From: Kudoa neothunni
Taxonomy: Eukaryota > Cnidaria
Reading direction: 5' to 3'
Length of the DNA stretch: 64,000 bases
NCBI GenBank assembly: GCA_964304625.1
Contig: OZ199839.1
Span: forward strand, 7,502,001 to 7,566,000
Below, piece after piece: positions 23,561 through 35,892 of this stretch; the stretch's first letter is position 1, and each line of letters begins with the position of its first letter. A program made the position numbers and the translations under genes. The notes beneath the pieces were generated by a model, which did no database searches, was not told the origin of the DNA, and was given only the letters and a program-made list of their open reading frames with translations.

Positions 23561-23889
23561 TAAAAAAATTCTTCGATGAGCTTAAGAAATAGTGAATATG
23601 GGTGCAAAAGAAAAAGTTTGTGGCCACTTGAATCTATCTTTTGCCGAATAAGGCCGGTTTATGAAACCATACATTTTCCTTAATTAACAAAGCGCATTGA
23701 ATTCCACCATTAGTTGAATCATTAAAAAGTTTTTCTATGGAAATATAGAAAGTTTGCTGATTCGTTATACCACTTTCCAGCTTAAACATCCAAACATTTT
23801 TAGAACTAATAACGGTTACCAATGTGATATTTTGGGAGCGAATATTTCTTGCTTGCCGGTTCGCTCTTGAATCTAATGTGCTCCACAAA
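23560..23889 (-). pseudogene. Tc1/mariner-like transposase fragment
   Basis: The text RNIRSQNITLVTVISSKNVW then LLIKENVWFHKP matches the interval of Tc1-like enzymes that ends at the second acidic motif (LxxDNxxxHK). Here the Asp is replaced by Glu in KENVWFHK. Neither the helix-turn-helix nor the PF-NPIE end was found, so this is an internal fragment. Confidence 0.6.
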
Positions 23890-23899
23890 ATCTTTTCAT

Positions 23900-25225
23900 A
23901 GGGAGTGATAAACCAGACTTATCTATGTAAATTACAGGGAACTGGGGTATTTTACATTACGGATATTCTAGAACACAGGTTCTCAACTGGTAGTAAATTT
24001 CAAATGACAGGGGATAAATTAAGTGACATTAAAATTTGGTGGGGACAATTTTCGCATAATACAATTTGTGAATTACTTAAGGGTGTATAAGGAATAATAT
24101 TATTTAGGGAAATTAAGCTCAATAAGAAGTTGCCAAAAATGCTTAAAATATTTTTAGGAATGATTATTTAACAACTATTTATAAAGATCCTATCAATCTC
24201 TTTCTTGTATGCCTCGTTTGTTTTGTAGATATATAGCTTAATAATAACAATAATTCTTAAAATGACAATTTGTATAGTAAATAATATTCAGGCGTCACTA
24301 ATTTTGATTATTTATCGTCTCAAAGAGTGAAGGAGTGAGTCGCGAATAATTAAATTTGATGGAATCTAAAAGATTCAATCTTTAGTCAGCTTGTTAGTGA
24401 AAGTTTCTGCGATTAAAAATTGTCATTACGTGGGCGTACATACCTTTTAGGATAAGAGTTTACCGTGCAATTACCCTCTGCCTTATCTAAACCAGTATAA
24501 AATCTTATATTAGATATGAATTTTGCTTCCAAGTTAAGAGGATAAATTTGAAAAAACCATTGAGAACCCCTGTTCTAAAACATAACAATATTACAATATA
24601 TCCTGTTGATTAATAAAAAACATTCTTTTTGTGTTTTGATATGCAATTCAGAGAATTTCTTATAATCGGTGAAATTATTATTTTTTGAGAATGTAATGGA
24701 CCTGGATCAAACAGTTAGCAATAGTCTATCAAAAAAGCTGACATTATGTTCTTCTTATAATTCCTTGGCGATCGAATCAAAGATAATTATACAGTCTCCA
24801 TTCACTAAGCGTTGGTTATATAATTTATTGACGGTTTCCAATTTCAACCTTCAGCCCCTATTCTTAATAATTCCTTTTTTAATGGCCTCGTCATCATCCT
24901 CGAATTTGTTTGGACCGTGAAATCGTTGATTCGGAAGGTCCCTATAGTTTTGGTTATTGGGCCATAAGTAAAATTTTTCTTAATATTTCTTAGAGTAGTT
25001 TAACCAACGATATGTATTTTGAATTATCTAATGAAAATTTTATAGTTCTTTCATCTAAAGAAACATATTTTCTTTTAATGATGTTAAGCTGCGATAAATT
25101 ATGTCTCGATATTACTCCATTTTTATTAGATATTGTTGAATTTAGGTCTTGAAAAAGTGTTTAATTGAATTGCATTGATTTGTGTTAACGAATACTTTAT
25201 TAAGTCAAAATAAAAAGAGTTTGTT
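23900..25225. other. Intergenic, weak coding-like remnants
   Basis: On the minus strand near 24,700-24,920 short segments such as NKFEDDDEAIKKGIIKNRG look coding-like but carry stops and no family motif. Nothing else is supported. Confidence 0.3.
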
Positions 25226-25695
25226 AGTTTAATCTGACTACAATTATCGAAAAAAATTTAAAATATATTATTCTCCAACGATGTTAAAATGATCGGTCGA
25301 CCTTTTTTGTAGAAATTGTAAAATCTTTTTAATCCCTTTAATTATTTAGGATGAACGAGAAATAATTGATATTTGTTCCAACATTTTAACAATTTATGCA
25401 TCGTATTTAAAGATTCCTTTAAGGGTGAACATTTTAAAATGTTTTATCAATGCCATATTTTCCATTTGTTTGGAAATTATCACGGCAGTATTGTATTATA
25501 TAATTTCCTGTAATCACCGTTACGTTATTTGGTAAAGTCTTGTTGGCTATTAAATTTAATTAATTAGTTAATTTTCCAAACAAAATATGTCGAGAAAAAT
25601 GCATAAAAAAATATCAGTCACATAATTAAATATTATCGAAATATTTTTAGCCCTAATATATTATTTGTATTTAAACTGTTTGATAAATATATTGG

Positions 25696-25726
<31 letters not shown>

Positions 25727-25732
<6 letters not shown>

Positions 25733-27551
25733 TTTAAACTGAATTATAGAAAAATTTTATTGTCATGAAAAATTGTGTAAAACCGGTCACTGGCAGAATA
25801 TATAAAGATTATTAGTTACCGTGAGATTTCCCAACATGAGATCGAATATTTTTGATTCTGGATTAATTATTCTACAATCATCGGGATTTTCGCAATTTCC
25901 ATTAAGTCTGAAAAAATCACTGAATAATTCGAAACATTGAGCCATATCAAAGTTTCCCATTATTTTAAACTGAACATTCAATGTTTCGTTAGCGTAGAAC
26001 GAAGGATCGCAAGGTTCGAAGTTGGACATTTTTCGGCTGTAAGTATGAATATATGATTTTGGGTAGCATGGGCTAACAAGGTTCCCACCTTTCGGTGTAT
26101 TCTACGTAAGACAGCGGTTTTTGATATGAAAATATAATCAACACAAAATACCTTTATAATATAGTTGTTGAGCAGTATTTCAAAATACTCAGGACCAGCA
26201 CAATCCATGTAAATTGTATAAATTTGATTTTTACTTTCCAATCGTGCATATTTGGATACGAATGCTTGGAGTGCTTGATGGTTGACAGCATCAAAATGGA
26301 AAGCCAATACAATTCCATACGTTGAAATATCAATAAGATTATCACTTTCATTGATCTTTTGTTGTGAAATTAATAGGGGATATTTTAGAATCGGCAATTA
26401 ATACCAGTGTGACGTTGGATGCCATTTTGTAATAGGCCCAACCTTGATCAACACCATTAACATTCAAAATATGTGTATGATTCTGTAATGTGTTATATGA
26501 ACTAATTTGTTCTTGTAGTATTTGAAGCAATAAATCATGTTTCACAGGGTTGTAAACTCTAGAATGTATATTATCACAAAATTTCAATTCCAACGTTAAC
26601 TATACTTGAGCAATCGAAATTCATCCGTAGTGATGATATATACTACGTAAGACTCATTATTTTTGACATTAATAAGAATTAATTCATTCATTTTGTCATA
26701 TATTTCTTTAACAGCAGTGTTGAGTTCGTCATTGGTAACGATGAAAATTCTATCTAGCCCTGAATCATGTTTATATATTGAAGGTTCCAAAACATTTGTG
26801 AATTACAACGTGCGAGGGTCACGGGTGTTAAGTCAGATGCACTATATTTTACGAATATTTTATTCGTAAAACTTAATACAATTTCAAATTCAATCTAAAA
26901 TACGTTATTAACAACATTTTGAAATAACACATTTGATACACTCGGATTCTGACCTTCCATAATATCACAGAATATATATTGTAGCCATATAACTAATGTG
27001 GCAAAAAGTGGGAACGTTTTCCGCTTCGAGCTCATATTCATTTGGGTCAAATTAGCAGGTAATAAATCAATTGAATTATTCGAATTAATACACTCAGATT
27101 ATGATTAACAGTGGGGCTATAATCGAATAAAGTGGGTTTATTCTTTCTTATAATTTTTTATGCAACTAAAAATCTCGATATATATCGCGTGATTTAATAC
27201 TTTTTTGTTCTTAAATTAAAAGTATTAATTATTTTATTTTATAATTTTAGTCAATTCACTATATTACCAACAAATCTAATAATCCAAATAATTAGAACTT
27301 ATCCTAGGAACTACTCTATACACCCATCTAATTCTTCTCGTGTTAAATCTGGAAAACTTCCACAATGCTTATAGATCTGTAATAACAGGTGGATCGATGA
27401 AAAGTTATTTGAAATTCCTCATAATCTCTTCCTGTTATCATTAGCTGATTTAGCACACGCATCATGCTTCAAATGATGACCATTCAAATTGCTTCACTTA
27501 ATTTATTAATTGTCGCAGGATAAATTAATCGAAACTACACCTGGTTACTAG
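25727..27551. repeat. 1.8-kb near-identical duplication, copy 2
   Basis: Direct repeat of 1,976-3,800, about 99% identical. It begins right after a TA microsatellite and ends after TACACCTGGTTA; beyond that the sequences are unrelated by eye. Confidence 0.9.
25787..27041 (-). CDS. GDA1/CD39-like nucleoside phosphohydrolase, probable pseudoenzyme, copy 2
   Basis: Same exon plan as the copy at 2,036-3,290, offset by 23,751 bp. The start MNMSSKRKTFPLF is at 27,041 and the stop at 25,787. Splice sites, cysteines (SPCYPKSY, EPCDPSFY, NGNCENPDDC) and the altered apyrase motifs are all retained. Changes from copy 1 include SQ/SK and LIG/VIW in the leader and EIV/EIL before the third intron. Both reading frames stay open after the same splices, so neither copy is the obvious dead one. 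Expression would depend on the shared 500-bp upstream block. Confidence 0.7.
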
Positions 27552-27559
27552 AACTTCTA

Positions 27560-28250
27560 GTTAAAGTAAGAAATTTTCGATAAACCCCAATTCGCCTATA
27601 TTTAATCCGTCATCAATGCATCAATTTTTTATTTTGTTGTTATTGTTAATAAGTACCGAGCGAATATTCCTTAGGGAATTTTTTAAGAGAACGGAAACAT
27701 TTGAAATAAATAGTTATTTAATAGAGTATGGAAATCTATAAACTATTAATCAATTTCATAGAAGTAGTTCAGTAGAATTTTAAACTCATATAAAAACGGA
27801 ATATCTTATTGGTATCATTTTAATAGACTGAATTCTGCAATTTCATTTAATCAAAATTAATACTTTCTGAATGTATCAACTAAAATTGAAGTCAGAATTT
27901 TTTAAATAAGAATCTTTGATGAAATTGTTTTTCAAATGAATGAGAGAATTATTTGATACTTACAATTTCTACCTGGCATTAACATTAGTTAATATTAGGT
28001 TATTAATATAAATTGCTACGAATAACTCGGAAATTTAAAGATTGGGGGTTATTAGAAACTTGTAACGATTAATTTTTGCTTAGAGATAATAATTAATCGG
28101 TTAAATCATGTAAAACCACCCTCTATTTATTGAATTTATGTTGTAGTTCATAAATTAGATACAAAACAATAATTATATATTTTTGGGAAACTTAGAACAA
28201 TAATATATTCCAATTATTTGATTATAAAATTAAAAACGAAATAACTATTT
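27560..28250. other. Intergenic, no gene recognised
   Basis: AT-rich sequence with no motif, repeat or splice pattern that I can support. Confidence 0.4.
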
Positions 28251-28255
28251 CACAT

Positions 28256-28812
28256 TTATGTGATAATCGGATCGCTCTCAGGCTGTACATTGTAACCTCC
28301 GGGTTTGAGCATCATGCTTCTTAGAAATGTGTTCGAACTCCGAATAATTTGTTCACCTGTAAAATAATGAAAATTAATTTGATCTGTTACCGCGCATCAA
28401 ATAAATGACAATTTTTATTGTTATTTATGAAAACATGCATATCGTGTATTTATAAAATTTAAAAAATAAATATTAAATATAATACTAATGAAAACGAAAA
28501 TGAAAATGAAATAAAGGAAAAATAATTTTTGGTTGGCACACGATAGATAATAAAGGATTCTCTTTCAATGACGTTCGCACAATTTGATTGAGCTACTCTT
28601 CTTCTAGAATTTCTTTTCATGCATGCTCTTGCTCCAATTGGATTTGTTCTCAATACATTCTCTATATGTGTTCGAATTGGAAAGTGTTCCTGGCACAAAA
28701 TTTCTGGTCGAATTCCGAGGTTGCACAGTATTTCTAAACCAATTAATATCTCTAAAATTAACCCATATAATTTACTGAAAATTTGTATATTATAGTAATC
28801 TATATGGATCAA
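28256..28812 (-). CDS. Unrecognised host gene, C-terminal exons
   Basis: Two exons fit together. One covers about 28,542-28,812 and reads through NLGIRPEILCQEHFP, RTHIENVLRTNPIGARA and SRRRVAQSNCANVIERESF. The other, 28,256-28,356, reads EQIIRSSNTFLRSMMLKPGG and YNVQPESDPIIT before TAA. The donor after TATC and the acceptor TTTTACAG keep phase across the join. The intron is 185 nt, longer than most here. No domain is recognised; the basic SRRR segment and helix-rich end suggest a soluble intracellular protein. The 5' exons were not found upstream of 28,812. Confidence 0.45.
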
Positions 28813-28835
28813 TTGATTTGTAAATTTTCAAACAT

Positions 28836-28862
28836 ATACATATATATATATATATATATATG
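28836..28862. repeat. TA microsatellite
   Basis: Simple TA run upstream of the unrecognised gene end. Confidence 0.85.
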
Positions 28863-29162
28863 CTCATAATATAAAGAATGTAACTGAATGAAAAAGGGGG
28901 TTTTAAAGTTGAAACCAGATTAACTACAAAATAAATTTATTTATAAATGTATTACAAAGTTTTAAAAAGCATTACGACAATTTTTCGTGATTTTGTGTGC
29001 GTTACTCATAAATTTGTGCGCTAGAGTGGCGAATCAGAATTTATTCAACGTCGTTATCAAGTTAAATGCTTTCAGTGAATTAGAGAGTGTTGTGAAGATT
29101 TATGAGAAGATATCGTATTGTAACTTGTAAAAATGCCTAGCAAGAACCCTCTTAAATATTAA

Positions 29163-29220
29163 CCCTCTCGTCCCGGATGAAGCCACATGGCGTCATTGGA
29201 TTGATGTCGGAATATCTATT
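29163..29220 (+). mobile_element. Solitary piggyBac left end
   Basis: After a TTAA (29,159-29,162), CCCTCTCGTCCCGGATGAAG leads into GCCACATGGCGTCATT. The same pattern (CCCCGGCTGAGAATCCCAGC then CATATGGCATCATTCGG) follows the TTAA at 30,049. This therefore looks like the left end of a related piggyBac whose body is not found here. Confidence 0.45.
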
Positions 29221-30048
29221 CGATTTTTGTATGTATAGTTTAAATCTATCGTGTATAAAAGTATAACACATCCTTTATTAAATAAATAAAAAAATTTATA
29301 TTAATCTGTTGTTTATTTATTATAAAATAGGGAACAAATTTCGTGAGCGGCGTTAACAAATAATGGATTATTATATCAATATTTACGGAAATAATTAATG
29401 TATATTTTTTATTTAAAAAATCTAATCATTTATTATTAAGAAATTAATTTTAAAAATTGGATTAAATATTAAAAATAATGATGTGTAGCGAGTGCGGGAG
29501 AAGGAACAACGAATGATGCCATTGCCATATTTTCAAATTTACTCCTTCGACCTGGTGAAAAATCTAAAATTACCCCCTTAACATGGAAACCAAATTCTAA
29601 TCTTAAATGGCATGCATGTACGCTTCTGCAACGACAATTTTTAATTCCATCAACCCTTACTCATCACATCACAAGCTGTATATAGATTTAATGTTTTATA
29701 ATTTGCTACATTAAATTATTTCTTGTCCACTCATTCGCATTTAGGATCTAGAAATAATTAAAATAATCAAAACTAACGACACTTGAATATTATTCCCTAT
29801 AAAAACAGTTATTCTAAATATTATTATTAGGGTACATTACTAAAAAATAAACAAGGCATAAAAGAAAGAGATTGGTAATAGTTTTATATATATAAACTAT
29901 TAAATATTTATTCCTAAAAATGGTTTAAAGAATTTTTGCCTAATTCTTATTGATTCTAATAACCCCGAATAATATAATTACTAAGAAATCTCGAAGTACA
30001 TCACAAACTCATAATGAAAAAATTCTCCCTATCTAATTTTGAATTTAC
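29221..30048. other. AT-rich spacer between two piggyBac-type left ends
   Basis: No gene recognised. It may be internal debris of the element that starts at 29,163. Confidence 0.35.
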
Positions 30049-30052
30049 TTAA

Positions 30053-32079
30053 TTTGCCCCCGGCTGAGAATCCCAGCCATATGGCATCATTCGGAGCGCA
30101 TACGATATCTGATGAATATTAGTGATGGACGCAAATGTTGTCGTGAAAATAACAAAATCAGGTAGAGTAGTGAAACAATTGGTGTTGCTTCCAGACCCTG
30201 AGAAGTCTGATGCCGAAAACCAATCTGATAATGATGAAAACAATATTTCTTCATGTGACTGCTCCTTGTCTGAAAACGAAAGTGACTCAGAAGAGACTGT
30301 CTCAGAGACAAGATGGATTTTTAATAAGTTCATCGAAATGTCACAATTAAGTGAATCTGAATTATCGTTTAAAGATATTGACAATATCATTATGGATCCA
30401 TATTCTTATTTTAATTGGTTCTTTACTGATGAACTATTTGAGTTGATAACTGATGAAACAAATAAATATTCTTCAGTTTTGTATTTAACATTTAAAACAA
30501 CGGTAGAAGGACTTCTTTTGCTTGTGGGGATTTTCATCCGTATGTCAATTGTAAAATTGTCAAGTTACAAAAACTAGAGGTCTAAAACGTTGAGCTACAA
30601 TGCTATTATATCTGAGCGAATGACCAGAGATAGGTTTGGGCTACTATTATGATATCTTCCTTCTTGTGATAACAACAGCCCAGTACCATCACCGGACCAT
30701 TCTGGATACGACCGATTTTATAAAATAAAGCCTATCCTGAATATAACAAGAAGAGCAGATGATGCCATTCAAAGGTAAATCAAATTTAATACGTTACCTT
30801 CCATCAAAAGCTACGAAATGGGGTTTCAAAATTTACACAAAAAATGGCGCAGGTGGAGTAATCCATGATTTCTTTATTGATGGTGAGCCTGCAATTACTC
30901 CCCAAACAAGCACTGGAAGCTAATCACCTGATATCGTGATTGTAGTAATCCCCCAATCAACCGAGGCTGGGCTCCGCGCTAGCCCACTACATTACTGGGC
31001 GGAAATCCCCTAGACAATAACAATCAGGGTGATCACCATAGTTTCGTTTACTATAATAACTTAGCTGTACTATTCTTTAAAATTGATTGTTTCCTCGCGC
31101 AAATACAACAGTGATGAAGCTTTGCGAGACTCTACTCGACAAAACTTATCATGTATATTATGATAATTATTTCTCAAATTTTAGTCTACATGATAAATTG
31201 TTAACCCGCGGTTATTTCTCAACCTCCACCATCAGAAAAAATCGCATAGATAAATGCCCCCTTCAAGGATGACAAACATATGGAAAAGTTAGAGCGAGGA
31301 AGTTTCAAGTTTGGGATCTACCGTTTGGATGGGACCAAAATTAACGTTTTAAGATGACTTGAAGGGTCTATGGTTAACATATCGTCAACCTATTACTCTT
31401 CGTTTCCTCTATACCCAGATTCGACAAAAAAGCAATGAAGGTGATAACAATAATCTACCCCAACATGTTCAAAATGTACAACAGACACATGGGTGGTGTT
31501 GATTTATTTGACATGCTAACGGCTTTGTATCGTTTGGACCACAGATCATAAGAATAGTATAACCGAATATTTTTTTGATGTTTAAAGCCTTCTCTACCGA
31601 AGGCAATGTAACTTGTTTGGGGCAAAAAATAAACAAATGATGGATTTACAAGAGTCTTGCATCTAAGTAAGTGAAGATTGAGCCGGCTAAAACTTGCCAG
31701 CGTAAGCGCAATGACACAATTGACAAACCAAGTTATGGCGGGAAAGGAAAATTTCAATAATAAGTACGTTCTATTGAAAACACAATGCGGAAGCGATAAA
31801 ATTGATAGCATCGAGAAAAGAGACTATCACGACCATACAGTATCTGATAAAGAAATAAATAAAAAGATTTTCCGCTGTCCCCTAAAATTACTGGCTGAAA
31901 ATAGTCCATATCCAACCTCAAAAATTTATTCGATAAAAACTATATCAAACAGAATAAGTGAAATACCCATAATGCCCCCCAAAAAATATTTAAAAAAACA
32001 TTTAGAACGCTCGAAAGCGAAATCATGTTATTGTGGACTTGGAAATCGATATAAGCAAACAAAACATTGTTACACATAG
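30053..32079 (+). mobile_element. piggyBac element 1, decayed, with insertion
   Basis: It follows a TTAA at 30,049. The transposase begins MDANVVVKITKSG at 30,125 with an acidic N terminus (SDAENQSDNDENN). It then shows DHSGYDRFYKIKPIL, the catalytic-domain text LPSKATKWGFKIYTKNGAGG, the CETLLDKTYHVYYDNYFSNF block with the Asp of DN(Y/F)F, and MGGVDLFDMLTALYR near 31,490. Several stops interrupt the frame. A 170-bp LTR-like element lies at 30,941-31,110, inside the segment just before CETLLDK. The right terminal repeat was not identified. Confidence 0.8.
30941..31110 (+). mobile_element. Short LTR-like element (possible solo LTR) inside piggyBac 1
   Basis: It begins TGTAGTAATCCCC and ends AAATACAACA, that is TG...CA ends with short inverted termini. 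It is flanked by an exact 5-bp target duplication GTGAT (30,936-30,940 and 31,111-31,115). The 3' part matches the complement of 60,849-60,959. TG...CA ends with a 5-bp duplication are the hallmark of LTR-retroelement integration. At 170 bp it would be a very short LTR of the TRIM kind. No coding region. A small DNA transposon is the alternative. Confidence 0.6.
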
Positions 32080-32289
32080 GCAAGAACAGTTTTGTTTGTA
32101 TGATTCTGGATCTAAGTCGACCAATAGAATTATAACATTCACAACAGATAATAACATAACATAATGCACCTGAATAATTGCTAACCATGGATATCTGATG
32201 ACACATTTAATGCGGGCCCTAATGAATTTTACTAAATATACATAATCCACGGTAAACTATTTGGTAGATTTTTGTCTTAATGGCTGCTA

Positions 32290-32905
32290 AATCCCAAGAG
32301 AGTTATTGAAAGGGTTTTATTGACATTAAAAACAAGGCTAACATTCAATTTTCCAATAGCATTATAATTGATTTCGAACGTCCCACTTTCAATGCTTTTA
32401 AAAAAGCATCAAAATATTCCAACATATTTCATTGTTTGTTTCATTTTGGCCAATGCATAATATGGAGGAAAATCCAAAATTTATGTTTGAACACCAGATA
32501 TTATGATGACTCTGACTTTCGCTTGTTTATCTAGTGTTTTACATTGTTAGTCTTTTTACCGCCCTATAAAATAAAACACGAATTTGAAAAATTAAAGCAA
32601 AAATCCCCAACTCTTGAGAAAAATGAATTATCTTCATTGGTTACCTATTTCGAAAAAATTTTATTAAAAATGTACCATGGAATTAATCTAACAACTAATG
32701 CTACCGAGACTTTTCATCCTCGTTTTTGCGGCCTTATTGAACAAGATGTTAATTTTCTGATGTGCAATCCTTCTCTATCGGGAAATATAAAGAAAGCGGA
32801 GAAGTTTACCAAAAACTAAAGGAAATAGCGTCAAATTATCATCGATATTATGGATTGTTCAATCTAGAGAGTATAGCCAAAGCGTATAATTGGAAATTAA
32901 TTTAG
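32290..32905 (+). pseudogene. MULE transposase (FLYWCH/MULE-type), C-terminal part
   Basis: IIIDFERPTFNAFKKASKYS then CLFHFGQCIIWRKIQNLCL is the classic MULE core with the second Asp (DFE) and C-x2-H (CLFH). VFLPPYKIKHEFEKLK and LVTYFEKILLK with TTNATETFHPRF follow as in the rest of the domain. The frame is open from about 32,544 to a stop near 32,818, with a shift before and after. The N terminus with the first Asp is missing. Confidence 0.75.
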
Positions 32906-32999
32906 TTTTATTTATTATATTATTATGTAGTTGGATTTTTTGTCGTTTCATAATTACAGAGAATATTAATTATAAATAATAGTTTTTTCACACGAGCCG

Positions 33000-33660
33000 G
33001 TGAGTTTTCGCTTTATGATTGTGCTATCGCTGGTGACTCCATTGTACTATACCAATACAGGCGGAACAATTGTGGAGGATAATTTCTTCTCGTCTCTCAA
33101 ACTATCGCCCAAACTATTGGCGAGGCGCTCAACATATTTAGCATACTTGGGGCCCATACGGCGAAATAAAAGACACCTTCCTTCATGTGTTGTTCCGTCC
33201 AAAAGTAGAGAATTACACAGCGCTACATTTGCATTTTTTCCCAAAAAATATGTTGACGTCCTATGTGAACAAAAAGAACAAGTGTGTAGTTCTTTTGTTA
33301 ACGGGGACATTTAATTAACGTCAATATATCGAATAAAGATCACAAAAAACCTTAGATTATGATTATATTCGGGTACAGCATCAAAAATAAGGGGGTGTGG
33401 ACAAGTTCGATAGAATGCTATCATCCATATCCGTGCGTGCCGATTCAACATTAGATGACCAATGATCGTATTTTATGACACGGTTGATCTATTATTAATT
33501 AATGCGTTCGCATTATACAAAAATATATTTAATCAACCAACAAAATTAACACGTACATTTCGGAAGGAGCTAGCGGAAGCATTGTGTCAATCCCTAATGA
33601 GGGAAAAAATTAATGTTAAAGCGTTTAAAAAGAACCAAGCTCCAAAGCATAGATAATTAA
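33000..33660 (+). pseudogene. piggyBac 2 transposase, 3' half only
   Basis: The text starts mid-protein: VLSLVTPLYYTNTG then TIVEDNFFSSLKLSPKLLAR (the DNFF Asp block), GPIRRNKRHLPSCVVPSKSR, a broken stretch, VDKFDRMLSSISVRA, and finally LLINAFALYKNIFNQPTKL with FRKELAEAL. This is the order seen from the third acidic residue to the insertion-domain end of piggyBac proteins. The N-terminal half is absent. The segment abuts the MULE remnant within about 100 bp, so one element probably cut into the other. Confidence 0.75.
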
Positions 33661-33719
33661 TTTAAATAATTTATCAACTATCCCTAAAAAAGCGCTTTTT
33701 TATCATTATCGACAAAATG

Positions 33720-34240
33720 ATAACAAAATTTCTAGCTAATGTTCAAACTGCGAACGTTTTCATTACCAGCTTCATTCATCTAGAAAATGTTATGTTGGCG
33801 ATCATTCATAATCATTATTTTTCTTGCAAATTTTGGACTATACGCTCTACTTCAAATATGGTCTTTAAGCTACTTAACGTTGAGCTTTATCTTTCTTTGA
33901 AGGTAATCCAAGACCATTAAGCCGAACAGCACCGAACCGGATTAAGTTGGATGGTAAATGTAAATTTCCTGCAAATTCTACCGATCGAATTTTCTGAAAA
34001 TCTACTAATCAACTCAAAATAATTTATTGAGAAAGTTTAACCGAAAAAGCGTGATGTTTCTCGTCCCAAGCCCGTTGTTAGAGAATGGAACGTTTCGCCA
34101 GCAGCTTACAGAGTTAAATAAACAACATACAAACTAAAACATAAACATCTAAAATCATTGTCAGCTAACTACATAACGATCCCGATCAATCAGTAAAAAT
34201 CAATCAAGACTTGCAAGCGTAAAAATCATCCTAAAAACCA
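33720..34240. other. Intergenic, between piggyBac 2 and cornichon
   Basis: No feature recognised. It would hold the 3' flank of the cornichon gene, which ends at 34,242. Confidence 0.4.
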
Positions 34241-34241
34241 C

Positions 34242-34825
34242 TCAAATCCAAACATCAACGATTAGATACATCACGAGATAGATGAAAAAGTAGACCAGAT
34301 ACACAACCAACTTTACTATCTCAATGTTGATGGTGGTTTTCAATTCTTTGTGGTTAAGAATTTCAGAAGGATCAAAATAAGCCAATCTTCCCTTTCGTTT
34401 CATATCGTAATATCTGCGAGGGAATATGACACAATAGGCATACATTCAAATAATAGTAATACCGATAAGCCAAAAAAATCAAAGGAATAATCGATACTAG
34501 AAAAAACCCAATTCTCAAATGAATCAGAAAAAGAAACGATATAAAACCATGCAAAACAATATTTGGAACAACAAACTATAATAACATAGAATCAACTATA
34601 TTATTACACTGAGTGATAGATTAACCTACCATATTCGCTTTACCACATGCGGACTCACTGGTAATGGTGTCAGCTTCTAGATCACTCATCAACACTATCT
34701 ACATAGAAGTTATCGAGAAAATGATAAATTCTAGTGTTTATGGATGGTACCGTGAATACATTCATTAATAGCAGTACCGCATTAACAATAAAAATAATAA
34801 CAGAGGAGCCAATTAAACCGAACAT
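34242..34825 (-). CDS. CNIH: Cornichon family cargo receptor (Erv14/CNIH)
   Basis: Four exons (34,751-34,825; 34,630-34,698; 34,463-34,575; 34,242-34,413) with GT-AG introns of 52, 54 and 49 nt give 142 residues, against 144 in human CNIH1. Start ATG at 34,825 (MFGLIGSSV). Three hydrophobic segments are in the expected places. The short lumenal loop reads SDLEADTITSESACGKANM, followed by VPNIVLHGFI and the signature YFDPSEILNHKEL (family LYDPTTIMN). Cornichon proteins help load membrane cargo into COPII vesicles at the ER. The frame closes perfectly across all joins, so the gene looks intact although it stands between transposons. The divergent first helix may reflect fast evolution. Confidence 0.88.
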
Positions 34826-34829
34826 TGGA

Positions 34830-35751
34830 GTTGGAGGCTAGCAACCAAAGACAAATATGGATTCGCGTTAAGACACGAGGCATTACGATCCATCTGAGTG
34901 AGAGTGTTGGACCAGTTGATAACTGTATAATTGTCGAATTGACATTTCCAATATAAATAGAAAATAATAACTATTTACTATAATTGAAGCTCTATTACAT
35001 ATTATTATACAATAGATCAAATATATTAGGGTCAAGGTAGTCGGACACCATGAGGTGCTTAAAATTACCATTTCCACACATTGCTCACGTGATTTACATT
35101 ACCATATTTCTAATTATTGGAATATCTTGAGTGAATAATCTGATCGGATAATTATGTCGGAATTTAAATTTAATGTTGACCCGAAAAAAAAACGGACTCG
35201 CATGTAATCTTCATCGTGTCTCAACAGACATTATTAGCTTTTTATTTTTCGTACACTAGTGTTGTTAATCGTAAATAGTTATTAATCTGTTGTTTTCTAT
35301 GACTGATTATAAAAAATAATAAATGTCGAAATAAAATTTGTTCACATTAAAACAACAGGTGGGTAAACTATTTTTCGTAATTTAAGAAATCCTAATGTAA
35401 ATCCTGCTATGTAATAATTCATGTTTCCGGAACAATCAAGATTTAATCTATTATTTTTCATGTAAATAAAATTTCTTTGTTTTAGACAGGTTTTAAATTT
35501 CACAGATATCATGAATAACCAACCGTCCTACAATCTTACGTGACTAATCTAATATCACTTTGCGCCTACGAACATATTAGCCACCTTTATTTGATTCCAC
35601 GAATTTACACATATAAGATATAAATATTATTTTAAAATCAAAGAATATCAAGTATGGTAAATTAAAATTTTGGAATTACACTAAAATAAAAAACTTCATT
35701 AATTATTCTTTCTAGCTTTTTGTTCATCTTATTCTAACGCCTCTTTATGTG
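34830..35751. other. Upstream region of cornichon, no other gene seen
   Basis: AT-rich, no motif. The promoter of the cornichon gene must lie here but cannot be delimited. Confidence 0.4.
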
Positions 35752-35892
35752 TTTAACCCTCGAATACCTGAAAAAAAGTTACACTTATGTCTGAAGAGGA
35801 CCAGAGGATCACTATGGTCCTATGCAATTTAATCATAGCATAATTATATTTGAAACTATTTAACTATAAAGATAAATAAAACAATCAAATAG

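Noticed and set aside
23147-23563. 138-codon plus-strand open stretch
   Set aside because: No motif or splice context; hydrophobic content follows from base composition.
33047-33310. Minus-strand open stretch with CSFC, zinc-finger-like
   Set aside because: It is the complement of the piggyBac 2 transposase, whose plus-strand motifs (DNFF block) are unambiguous.
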